From Tunturiibacter gelidiferens (lineage in GTDB: Bacteria; Acidobacteriota; Terriglobia; Terriglobales; Acidobacteriaceae), in assembly GCF_014201335.1 (NCBI RefSeq), contig NZ_JACHEB010000009.1, positions 62,001 to 126,000 on the forward strand: 64,000 nucleotides of DNA. Direction: 5' to 3'. Positions 45,001-52,110 of the stretch are shown here, in pieces. A program made the position numbers and the translations under genes. The notes under the pieces are model-generated. The model worked only from the letters and a program-made list of their open reading frames with translations, did not search any database and was not told where the DNA came from. Every line of letters begins with the position of its first letter. Positions within the stretch are counted from its first letter, which is position 1.

Positions 45001-46578
45001 GAATTTGTTGAGGTCGAGGAGCTTGCCGCGTTTGCGCTCCCATCCCATCCAGACGCCCTGGCGGGAGTTGAAGACGCGGTAGCGGTGGAGGAGAAAAAAG
45101 GCTCCTCCTTTTGCGCGGGGATACTTTGCGTTGAGATGTTCGACACAGTCGACCGCTAATTTAGCGAGCGGGTTGGAGTCTTCGTCGAGTGGGCGAGCTT
45201 TGGTGTCGGGTAGGTCTGTAAGTAGGCCGAAGTGGATGTTGGGGTCTTGATTGGAGAGGTAACGGGCTTCGAGTTCGTCGAAGAGTTCGCGAACCTGGAT
45301 CTCACTGAGGAGGAGTGTGGGAACGACGACGAGGGTGATGGCATCGTCCGGCACGCCCTTCGAGAGATCGATTTTTGGGAGAGACTGGGCGCTCATCAAT
45401 GCGGTGACGGTGTTATTGACGAGGTCGACGCCCCCCTGGGTTGCGGGAAGGAGAGCGAGCAGGAGGGCCCCAATGACTGGCCAGAATGCGTGATGCGGCA
45501 CGAGCGGCGCGATGATGGCGACGATGAGAAGGCAGGAGAGCGTGAAGATACCGAGGATGTAGAAGTCTTCGTTGAAGCGGCGGATGAAGGTGCGGGCGCG
45601 TTCGATGAAGGGCGGGTGGTATCCGATGCGACGGCTTAGCGCGGGGAGGCCTTCGGCGAAGAGGTAGTAGCCGATGTGCCTTGTGCGCATAGCGAGGCGT
45701 GGATCGGGATCGGAGGTTGCGAAGGCTTCGCGTGCGAGTTTGAGGGCAATTTGAGCGGTTTCTACTTCGCTGGCGTCGGCGTCGTGTGCGAGTTCGGCTA
45801 CCCGCATGTGGTAGTTGTGGCGTGTTTCATCTTCCATGTGAGCGAAGACGTCTGCTGGATCCTGGCGGAGGATCGAGTCGAAGGCGATGAGAGGCTCGAG
45901 GACGTTGCGCCACTCGAACTGATTGAGGCGGCGCATGCTGTGGAGGATGGCAGAGAAGGGAGACTGCTCAATGGGTGGGAGCGGGCCGGCAGCAAAGGCT
46001 TCTTCAGCGCGGTCGAGGATGTACTCGAGCTGCGCGAGCTTGAGGGCCTGCGGGAGAACCGTGATCTCTTCGAGCAAGAGGGCATCGCGCTGCTGAGCCT
46101 GCTGGACGTAGACGGTGAGCGATTCGTCGGACCAGATGCCTTTTGCTGCGACGAGATAGCCCTCAGTAAGGTTGATGGCTCGTGGCAGGTCCTCATCCTG
46201 GTTGACTCTGACATGAGGGAGAGTTGAGAAAGTTTCGGCGGTGTTATCTCCGGCGATGAGCGCGGACTCCAGCATGCGGGTGCTCTCGAGGAGTTCGAGC
46301 TCGGGGGTGAGCTCGTGGATGGAGGCGGTTTTGCGACAGGTGCGCAGGACCTCGGCGAGTCGTTGCTTGAGTCTGGTGAGGCGGGTTGCGAGTCCGATGG
46401 ATTTTGTGCTGGCCGGAACCATCTCCCATTGATGACTCAGTGCGTTGGCGCGCTCTCTCAGCTCCTCGTCTGAGACCGATGGTCTTTCGGGGAGGCCTGC
46501 AGTCGGCATCTCCAATGCGGGAGCAGTGGGTGGTAATGAGTGTTCTGCAGTGAGCGGATTCTCTGATGATGGTGCCAT
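42091..46578 (-). CDS. Cyclic beta-1,2-glucan synthase-like protein (GT84 plus glucoamylase-like domain), lacking GH94
   Basis: A 1495-aa membrane glycosyltransferase. The N-terminal soluble region is followed by two helices (about residues 345-395, TLSCLLIVAIIAPLVPH), a GT domain with ITLDSDTQLPRGTAARMV (about residue 550) and RRKHRWVRGDWQIARWLF (about residue 700), further helices (about 740-960) and a C-terminal glucoamylase-like domain (SWTGTMFEYMMPSLWMRTFPDT, WGISESGFSKKDPQGRYGYQAWG, YGFYEAADYT, VRSWMAHHQGMCLLAV). This is the order of NdvB/ChvB/Cgs up to the cyclising domain, but those proteins are about 2800 residues and continue into a GH94 phosphorylase, absent here. The product is probably a beta-glucan. 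An ABC exporter gene lies upstream on the same strand. Confidence 0.85.
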   Translation of the reverse strand: MAPSSENPLTAEHSLPPTAPALEMPTAGLPERPSVSDEELRERANALSHQWEMVPASTKSIGLATRLTRLKQRLAEVLRTCRKTASIHELTPELELLESTRMLESALIAGDNTAETFSTLPHVRVNQDEDLPRAINLTEGYLVAAKGIWSDESLTVYVQQAQQRDALLLEEITVLPQALKLAQLEYILDRAEEAFAAGPLPPIEQSPFSAILHSMRRLNQFEWRNVLEPLIAFDSILRQDPADVFAHMEDETRHNYHMRVAELAHDADASEVETAQIALKLAREAFATSDPDPRLAMRTRHIGYYLFAEGLPALSRRIGYHPPFIERARTFIRRFNEDFYILGIFTLSCLLIVAIIAPLVPHHAFWPVIGALLLALLPATQGGVDLVNNTVTALMSAQSLPKIDLSKGVPDDAITLVVVPTLLLSEIQVRELFDELEARYLSNQDPNIHFGLLTDLPDTKARPLDEDSNPLAKLAVDCVEHLNAKYPRAKGGAFFLLHRYRVFNSRQGVWMGWERKRGKLLDLNKFLLNEFDSFPLKAGPLEALQHVRYVITLDSDTQLPRGTAARMVGTMAHPLNQAIVNPRLRIVTQGYGILQPRVGVSVSSASRSRLASLYSGETGFDIYTRAVSDVYQDLFGEGSFAGKGIYEVAILHEVLDRRFPRNALLSHDLIEGSYARAGLVTDIEIIDDYPSHYSAHTRRKHRWVRGDWQIARWLFANVPDESGKSVPNPINTISRWKIFDNLRRSLVEPVTFLLFLLGWFILPGGALYWTIAGVVLLLLPVLVQLAFNLGRALAKLSFVGAREGFITFGANFGFTMLNLTFLPHHMFLALDAIARSLNRTLVSGKHMLEWETAAQAESGKSRTPLDIYLQLSPVAALVIAVILAFTNLRSLVAAAPVLILWAIAPLVAIWLNSPATREEGPLTSEDTHFLQRQALHIWRYFHDFGDEKNHWLIPDNVEEQNNLQIRKLSPTNLGMLFNARQAAYEFGFLTLPEFAQATLGTLETYDRLEKQRGHIYNWYDIETLRPIPPHIVSAVDSGNLAASLYTLRTGALDLLKRPLLDPETFATLKQMQHPSVKTTTTPTLAPPEPAATAVRSHLRSIPQTSTHPTDDWFTNEVSNRLAALSVFAEQYTPWLLPQFDGLFTPPQLDGSEHKAIPTLLDATDYVTELESKLSGASRDIPTGSTLAPAAAELLALLSTAKRCLAQLKADLTKISVEAERHADAMEYGFLLVESRQLLSIGYDGITHELHSACYDLLASEARIASFIAVAKGDIPQQSWFRLDRSHVLVNGRAALLSWTGTMFEYMMPSLWMRTFPDTLIARSLESAVRIQKDHVHNIPWGISESGFSKKDPQGRYGYQAWGIPKLALKYGAEDGPVISPYSSFLALPLLRKDAITNLRRMASMDWTGAYGFYEAADYTQGNQPELVRSWMAHHQGMCLLAVTNLLKNNIVQEWFHGTPRVRAAELLLHEKALSKETLKDLEKQSKLQASEEQPA

Positions 46579-46661
46579 GGAACCTTTCTCGTATCGTTCT
46601 GCTGCTGAGGCGAGTGCTGCTGTTCGAATATCTCAATGCTGGTTGAGATGCGGTGTTGAGC

Positions 46662-48503
46662 CTACCTGTAGCTTGCGGCCTGCATCTCAAACATGCTCGC
46701 ATAGAGCCCGTTTTTGTCTATGAGCTGTTGGTGATTGCCTTCTTCAATGAGTCGACCGCCGGAGAGTACGACGATGCGGTCGGCCATACGTACGGTGGAG
46801 AAGCGGTGAGAGATGAGCAGAGCCATCTTTCCCTGAGTCAGTTCGGCGAAGCGCTCGAAGACTTCGAGTTCGCTGCGTGCGTCGAGGGCGGCGGTGGGTT
46901 CGTCGAGGATGAGGAGCTGGGCATCGCGGAGGTAGGCACGGGCGAGCGCTATTTTTTGCCATTCTCCGCCGGATAGCTCGACGCCACCTTCGAAGCGGCG
47001 GCCGAGCATCTGATCGTAGCCGTCGGCTAGCTTCGCTACGACGGTGTCGGCGAGGCTTTTGTGTGCGGCGACTTCGATGTCGCTGTCTTCATAGGGCTGA
47101 TCGACACGGCCGACACCGATGTTTTCGCGTGCGGTCATCTCGAAACGCATGAAGTCCTGGAAGATGACTCCGATATGTCGGTGGAGGTCTTCGAGGACGT
47201 ACTCGCGGAGGTCGATGCCGTCGAGCAGAATCTGGCCTTCGGTTGGATCGTAGAGGCGGGTGATGAGTTTGACGACGGTGGTTTTGCCTTGGCCGTTTTC
47301 GCCGATGAGGGCGATTCTTTCTCCGGGGGAGAGGGTGAGGTTGAAATTTTTGAGGACGGTTCGGTTGGTGCCGGGATAGGTGAAGGAGACGTTTCGGAAC
47401 TCGAAGCCGCGCTGGATTGGAACTGGAGCGGGAAGGCCGTCGGGTTTGGAGAGGACGGTTGGTTTCATGTCGAAGAAGGCAATGAGGTCGGTAAGGAAGA
47501 GCGCCTGATCGGCGATGCCGGAGGCGGTGGAGAAGACCTGCTGCAGGTTGGAACTGGCTTGTTGAATGGCTGTGGTGAGGAATCCGAACTGGCCGATGTT
47601 GTAGGCGCCATGGAGGGTGCGCCAAATGACGTAGACGTAGGCGCCGTAGTATCCCAACGTGCCAATGACGCCGAGCAGGCCGCCGACGATGAGCTTCGAC
47701 CGTGAAAGGGTGACGTCTTCCAGGTAGATCTGATTGGCGAGTTTTTGAAATCTGTCTGTAAAGAACTTGTTCAGGCCGAAGAGCTTTACTTCTTTTGCGC
47801 CTTCGCGGCTTCCGGCTACCTGGCGCAGGTAGTCCATTTGGCGTTTGGCTGGAGTCTGGCGGAAGTTTTTGGCGTAGCCGAGGAAGGCGTAGTGGGTTTC
47901 GCCGAGGAATGAGGGTAGGACGCCGAGGGCTAACAGGAGAACGAGCCACGGAGAAGCGAAGGCGAGCGCTGCTGAGAATGCGAGGGTGGTGATGATCTGC
48001 GTGAGAAGGCGGCCCAGCTGTTGAATCATCGCGAGGCGATCGGTGGCCTGGACGCGTGCGCGTTCGAGGCGATCGTAGAAGACGGGATCTTCGTAGGTGG
48101 TCAGGTCGAGACGCGCGGCCTGCTCCATTACGCGGACACTGACGTATTGGGTGTAGCGGTTGGCGAGGAGCGAGTCGGAGTAGTCGATGGCGCGGGTGAT
48201 GAGACCGAGGGAGACGTTGAGGGCGACTTCGGCGATGACGAGCTTCCAGAAGTTGGGCGCGAGCGCGTGGCCGCGGATTACTTCTGCGATGTCATTCAAG
48301 ATGTAGGCGGCTATCTTTGCGATGCCGAAGGGCAGAGTGGCGACGATGACGCGGAGAAATAGCCCCCAGGTTACGACAGCGCGTCCTGATTCCCAGAGGA
48401 TACGCAGAACGGCAGGCATATTTCGGAGGGCACTGATCCGATCACGCCATGGATTCGCAGCATTCACACGGTCTTTCAAATCGCTCCTAGAGTGAGACTG
48501 CAA
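46662..48503 (-). CDS. ABC exporter, fused permease and ATPase
   Basis: A 613-aa half-transporter. The N-terminal six-helix membrane domain (residues about 20-340; VVTWGLFLRVIVATLPFGIAKIAAYIL, WLVLLLALGVLPSFLG) is followed by the nucleotide-binding domain: Walker A GENGQGKTT near residue 398, Q-loop GVIFQDFMRFEMTARENIG, signature ELSGGEWQ, Walker B LLILDEPTAALD and H-loop SHRFSTV. It ends 83 bp before the glucan-synthase-like gene. The ChvA/NdvA exporters of cyclic glucans are the same architecture, so export of that enzyme's product is a reasonable inference, not shown. Confidence 0.9.
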   Translation of the reverse strand: MQSHSRSDLKDRVNAANPWRDRISALRNMPAVLRILWESGRAVVTWGLFLRVIVATLPFGIAKIAAYILNDIAEVIRGHALAPNFWKLVIAEVALNVSLGLITRAIDYSDSLLANRYTQYVSVRVMEQAARLDLTTYEDPVFYDRLERARVQATDRLAMIQQLGRLLTQIITTLAFSAALAFASPWLVLLLALGVLPSFLGETHYAFLGYAKNFRQTPAKRQMDYLRQVAGSREGAKEVKLFGLNKFFTDRFQKLANQIYLEDVTLSRSKLIVGGLLGVIGTLGYYGAYVYVIWRTLHGAYNIGQFGFLTTAIQQASSNLQQVFSTASGIADQALFLTDLIAFFDMKPTVLSKPDGLPAPVPIQRGFEFRNVSFTYPGTNRTVLKNFNLTLSPGERIALIGENGQGKTTVVKLITRLYDPTEGQILLDGIDLREYVLEDLHRHIGVIFQDFMRFEMTARENIGVGRVDQPYEDSDIEVAAHKSLADTVVAKLADGYDQMLGRRFEGGVELSGGEWQKIALARAYLRDAQLLILDEPTAALDARSELEVFERFAELTQGKMALLISHRFSTVRMADRIVVLSGGRLIEEGNHQQLIDKNGLYASMFEMQAASYR

Positions 48504-48645
48504 GAGTGAGTATCAGTCACATAGAAGATATGTCTGCGTTAAGTGGATGCAGTAAAGCTATCAGGTGTTGGATACTTCGTGGGTAAGTGATTGCGTGGCG
48601 ACTGTTTGTGCGGAGAGTTCGTCGAAGGAGATTCGGAAGAGAGAA

Positions 48646-48843
48646 CTAGTGCTTGTTGGAGGCTGCTTGCGAGGATGCCTCCTTCGACAGTTCGAATGCT
48701 TTTTTTGAGTGCTCGTGGGCTTGTTGAGAGAGCTCGTGAGCGGTGAGATGATCGCCTTTACCGTGGGCAGTGGCTGCAGCGTTGTGGGCGTGGGCGGCTT
48801 TGTTGTGATATTCGGCGGCGCGGTCGTGCGGGCTTTGTGGCAT
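48646..48843 (-). CDS. Small Ala/His-rich helical protein, 65 aa
   Basis: MPQSPHDRAAEYHNKAAHAH opens a 65-residue, strongly helical, Ala/His/Lys-rich protein with a heptad-like spacing of Ala and His and a basic tail (KEASSQAASNKH). AAGGAG lies eight bases before the ATG (48841-48843 complement), supporting a genuine gene. It resembles small stress-type proteins annotated only as hypothetical. No membrane segment. Function unknown. The 140-bp gap to the ABC gene shows nothing. Confidence 0.65.
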   Translation of the reverse strand: MPQSPHDRAAEYHNKAAHAHNAAATAHGKGDHLTAHELSQQAHEHSKKAFELSKEASSQAASNKH

Positions 48844-48905
48844 GGTGGTGCTCCTTCGTTGGTTGGATGCAGGTGGGAACTGTGGGAGATTTTTCGGTTG
48901 AGGGT

Positions 48906-50171
48906 TTAGTTTTTTGGAGGGGTGGGGATGCCGGGCGTGAGCCATGGCTTTGGGCGAGTGACCCAGAGCAGGGGCTGGCGGATGGGGAAGGTGCGCTGGA
49001 GTTCGAGGTTGGGTGGGTCGGGGGGGAGGGTCTTCCAGAGTGTCGCGTACTCGGGGCGGTCGTAGGCGCGGGCGGCGAAGAGGAGGCTGGGTGGGCGGAT
49101 GGGGAGTGAGGTGAAGTAGGTGGCGTCGGCTCGGTAGGGCCAGGTGCCGCGGCTGAGGAAGTATGGATAGAGGCGGGCGATGACGGTGTGCATGCCGGGG
49201 CCGTCCTGGAGTTCGTAGTCCCAGACACTCTCGAAGCGGGTGGACAGGAGGAGGCAGATGGCGGCGAGCATGTCCAGGTTGAAGAGGGTGTTGCGGTAGG
49301 GGTTTGGGGTAGTGAGCTCGTGGGGGAAGGTGCCGTCGGCGAGGATCTGGGCGCGGAGGGTGGAGCTTTTGTACTGGTGGCGGAGGGTGGTGAGGGGGCG
49401 GTCGTCTTTGGGCTCGGTGAGGTGGGCGATGGCGGTGGCCTGGAGGAGCCAGGAGGTTCCGAGGTGGCTCTTGGTATCTCGGGCGAGGCCGGCGAGGCGT
49501 GAGGTGTTGAGCCAGTCGAAGTAGTCGGTGAACCACTTGGTGAGGGTGGTGAGTTCTTCGGGGGTGAGAGCCTCGGAGTTGATGAGGAAGGGGAGGGATT
49601 GGACGACTTCGGCGAGGTGGACGGCCTCGACGACGCCTTCGGGGCGTCCGTTATTTGCAGGGGGGATGGTCTGGCCATAGAGGATGCTGGGTGTCATGCT
49701 GGTGGCGGGGTCGATGAACCAGGCGCGGAGGTGGGCGGCGGCGTGTTGGGCGTAGCGTGTGTCGCTGGTGAGGATGTAGGCGGCGGCGAGGGCGGGGACG
49801 TAGAGGCTGAGGTTGAGAAGAGCGTCGCGATGGGCGGTGTAGGCGTCGGGGTTGGGGGCGGTGTCGGTGTGTTCGACCCAGGGCGCGGTGGGGTTGGCGG
49901 GGTCGGGGAAGTAGTCTTCGGCTTCGGAGTAGAAATCGTGGGGGGTGCCGGGGCTGCGGGGAGCGGGAAGGGTTGTGAGGGGGACCGGGGGCTGAGTCAG
50001 GTAGCGGTTGGCCTGGGCGAGGATGCGGTCGTGGTCGATGGCGGCTACGTCGGGGCGGGCGGTGGGTTGACTTGGGGCTTTTGTCTGAGGCTGGGTTTGG
50101 GAGGCGAGGAGACGAGGGGTGAGGAGGAGGGTGGCGGCGTGTGAGCAGAAGGTGCGACGGGAGACGAGCAT
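48906..50171 (-). CDS. Alginate-lyase-family protein with Tat signal
   Basis: A 421-aa exported protein. The N terminus MLVSRRTFCSHAATLLLTPRLLA has the twin-arginine SRRTF motif and hydrophobic core, pointing to Tat secretion. The mature protein is an (alpha/alpha) toroid resembling the alginate_lyase (PF05426) family: FYSEAEDYFPDPANP, AWFIDPATSMTPSILYGQTIPPANNGRPEGVVEAVHLAEV with the conserved NN-G pair, LARDTKSHLGTSWLLQATAIAHL with the SHLGTSW motif and YRNTLFNLDMLAAICLL. Probable polysaccharide (uronate) lyase; true substrate unproven. The start was placed at ATG 50171 rather than 50189. Confidence 0.82.
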   Translation of the reverse strand: MLVSRRTFCSHAATLLLTPRLLASQTQPQTKAPSQPTARPDVAAIDHDRILAQANRYLTQPPVPLTTLPAPRSPGTPHDFYSEAEDYFPDPANPTAPWVEHTDTAPNPDAYTAHRDALLNLSLYVPALAAAYILTSDTRYAQHAAAHLRAWFIDPATSMTPSILYGQTIPPANNGRPEGVVEAVHLAEVVQSLPFLINSEALTPEELTTLTKWFTDYFDWLNTSRLAGLARDTKSHLGTSWLLQATAIAHLTEPKDDRPLTTLRHQYKSSTLRAQILADGTFPHELTTPNPYRNTLFNLDMLAAICLLLSTRFESVWDYELQDGPGMHTVIARLYPYFLSRGTWPYRADATYFTSLPIRPPSLLFAARAYDRPEYATLWKTLPPDPPNLELQRTFPIRQPLLWVTRPKPWLTPGIPTPPKN

Positions 50172-50235
50172 CAGATTCAAGGGGTTCAAGCCTCTCCGGC
50201 GCAGGTTACCACGAAGCTCGGGGAATTGGTTTTGT

Positions 50236-50512
50236 CGGGGGTACCCCCCTCCCGCCCTTGAGGGTATCTTGCGCGTAACCTTATTTTTATCAATAGCTTG
50301 CAGAGTAAGTGTGTCTGCAAAATATTGTAAATAAATGGGTTGCGCACAAAATACTTTGAATCAGTGAGTTAGCGGCAGCAGAAAGCCCCGGTTTGAGCCG
50401 GGGCCTTCTGTTGTTCCTGTTTTTATTGTAGCTGGTGGAAGGGAACTCATACGCCACACGAATGTTCTTGTTTGGCGCGGGGATTTGCGGTTTTGGGGCT
50501 TGACAGATTTTA
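50236..50512 (+). repeat. Dispersed repeat R2, copy d (full length, plus orientation)
   Basis: GGGGGTACCCCCCTCCCGCC, CTTGAGGGTATCTTGCGCGTAAC, AAATGGGTTGCGCACAAAAT, ATCAGTGAGTTAGC, the GCCCCGG/CCGGGGC hairpin, CTCATACGCCACACGAATG, GGCGCGGGGATTTGCGG and TTTTGGGGCTTGACAGATTT. Matches copy a (reversed) closely along its whole length. It fills the 340-bp gap between the alginate-lyase gene start and the HPF-like gene, and its end reaches the HPF stop codon. Confidence 0.88.
50376..50413. terminator. R2 hairpin, copy d
   Basis: CAGCAGAAAGCCCCGG, six-base loop, CCGGGGCCTTCTGTTG: long stem with one mismatch. Positioned 97-134 bp beyond the HPF stop on the minus strand, so it could terminate that transcript. 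Confidence 0.75.
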
Positions 50513-50890
50513 GATGGCGTCGGGTTTGAGAACCAGATTTTGACCCTCGCCGCTGGCTCTGGTCGTAAGGGAGCGGTTTTTGTCTTCGATGCGACCGAAG
50601 GTGCTGACCAGTAGCCGCACCATTTTGGCGCCGGCGCCGGTGACCGCGGTGGGGATGTCGGAGGAGTCATTGGTGACGGCCAGCGACTGATGGCGTTTAG
50701 GACGAACTTCGAGGCTGCAGCGTTTGTCTTGCGCTCCTGATTTGTCTCCGTTTTCGTCGCTGAGATGGACCTCAACGCGGGTGATTTCATCTTTGAATCG
50801 GTCGAGGATCCGATTTAGGTCGGAATCGATCAGGTTGGAGAGTTTGCTATGCATGGAGATGTTTTTATCGCTGCTGATCTGAATCTGCAT
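50510..50890 (-). CDS. HPF/RaiA-family ribosome-associated protein
   Basis: A 126-aa protein. The N-terminal pattern MQIQISSDKNISMHSKLSNL, then ILDRFKDEITRVEVHLSDENGDKSG and RCSLEVRPKRHQSLAV is the alpha/beta fold of hibernation-promoting factors, which inhibit or dimerise ribosomes in slow growth. The C-terminal tail (LTTRASGEGQNLVLKPDAI) is short, so it is not the long-HPF type. The stop codon lies at the edge of repeat R2 copy d. Confidence 0.75.
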   Translation of the reverse strand: MQIQISSDKNISMHSKLSNLIDSDLNRILDRFKDEITRVEVHLSDENGDKSGAQDKRCSLEVRPKRHQSLAVTNDSSDIPTAVTGAGAKMVRLLVSTFGRIEDKNRSLTTRASGEGQNLVLKPDAI

Positions 50891-51105
50891 TCGTTAAACT
50901 CCTTCTCACTTACATTCACGATTAGACGCAGCAGATCGGTTTTAAGTGGCCGGTTTTTTTGCACAGGCTTAGTCGCCGGTGAAGCGATTTCCTTCCAGTG
51001 GCACTCTGGTGGCAACGAGCGTTAGACTTGACGGTCTTGAAGATCCTCGCATCTCTGCAGTCGCCGGGATGGACGTTTGAGAGGAGAGCAAGTGAGGTCG
51101 ACCGC

Positions 51106-52044
51106 ATGACCAGCGAGGCGAGGCACTATCGAATCGGAGATGTGACGGTCACGAAGATTCCGGAGGCGGAGCTTGCGAGCTTCAGTCTTGCGACTCTGTT
51201 GCCCGGGTTTCGCACTGACGCGTTGAACGAGTGTCCGGATGGAATTGCGCCGAGGTCGGGGTCATCAGGAATGGAGAATATTGTTCTGAGCGTGCATACG
51301 TGGCTTGTGAAGACGCCCGAACATACGATCTTGATTGATACCGGAATTGGCAATGGGAAGAACCGTCGTTCGGCGTCGATGTTCCATCAACTTGATACTC
51401 CGTTTCTCGATCGGCTTGGCGCTGAGGGTGTGGAACCAGAGGCGGTGGACTATGTGCTGCTGACGCATCTGCATGCGGATCATGTTGGGTGGAACACGCG
51501 ATTGGATGAGGACGGGGTGTGGGTTCCTACGTTTCCAAATGCCACGTATATGTTTTCGGCGGTGGAGCAGAGATATGGCGCGGGGCTGCACCATGAAGAC
51601 GGTCGTGCGGAAGCGGTGCGATCAGCAGTGAATATGGGAACGCCGGTGCGAACTCCGACGCGGGGAACTTATCTCGACAGCGTGGTGCCGATTCTCGAGG
51701 CTGGACGGGATGAGTTGATTAAGGTAGACGGGAGAGAAGTGCTCGAGGGGATCTCGTTTGTTCCGACGCCGGGACACAGTATTGATCATGCTGCGATTGT
51801 TCTTCGGTCGAAGGGGGAAGAGGCTTTGTTCGGCGGCGATGTGCTGCATCATCCGGTTGAGATCTATCAGCCGGAGGTGGCTTCGATGTTTTGTGAGTTT
51901 CCGACGGAGTCTCGTGGTTCGCGATTGATCTTGCTGGATCGTGCGGCTGAGACGGGGGCTACTTATTTCAGCAGTCACTTTAGCGATAGCTCTGCTGGAC
52001 GGATTACGCGGAAGGGAAGTAGCTATGGGTGGGAGTTTGCTTGA
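51106..52044 (+). CDS. MBL-fold metallo-hydrolase
   Basis: A 312-aa zinc hydrolase of the AHL-lactonase/quercetinase-like metallo-beta-lactamase group. TWLVKTPEHTILIDTGIGNGKNRR, then LTHLHADHVGWNT (the HxHxDH motif), FVPTPGHSIDHAAIVL (third ligand His) and ALFGGDVLHHPVEIY (bridging Asp) are all present, so the dinuclear site is complete. No signal peptide. Substrate unknown; lactonase is one possibility. The start is ATG 51106 with GTGAGG upstream. Confidence 0.9.
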   Translation: MTSEARHYRIGDVTVTKIPEAELASFSLATLLPGFRTDALNECPDGIAPRSGSSGMENIVLSVHTWLVKTPEHTILIDTGIGNGKNRRSASMFHQLDTPFLDRLGAEGVEPEAVDYVLLTHLHADHVGWNTRLDEDGVWVPTFPNATYMFSAVEQRYGAGLHHEDGRAEAVRSAVNMGTPVRTPTRGTYLDSVVPILEAGRDELIKVDGREVLEGISFVPTPGHSIDHAAIVLRSKGEEALFGGDVLHHPVEIYQPEVASMFCEFPTESRGSRLILLDRAAETGATYFSSHFSDSSAGRITRKGSSYGWEFA

Positions 52045-52110
52045 GTGGCGGTGAAGTTGGTGGAAAGGCAGATTGCGACGTTAGACGCTTATGCGGAAAG
52101 GTGGCAGAGA

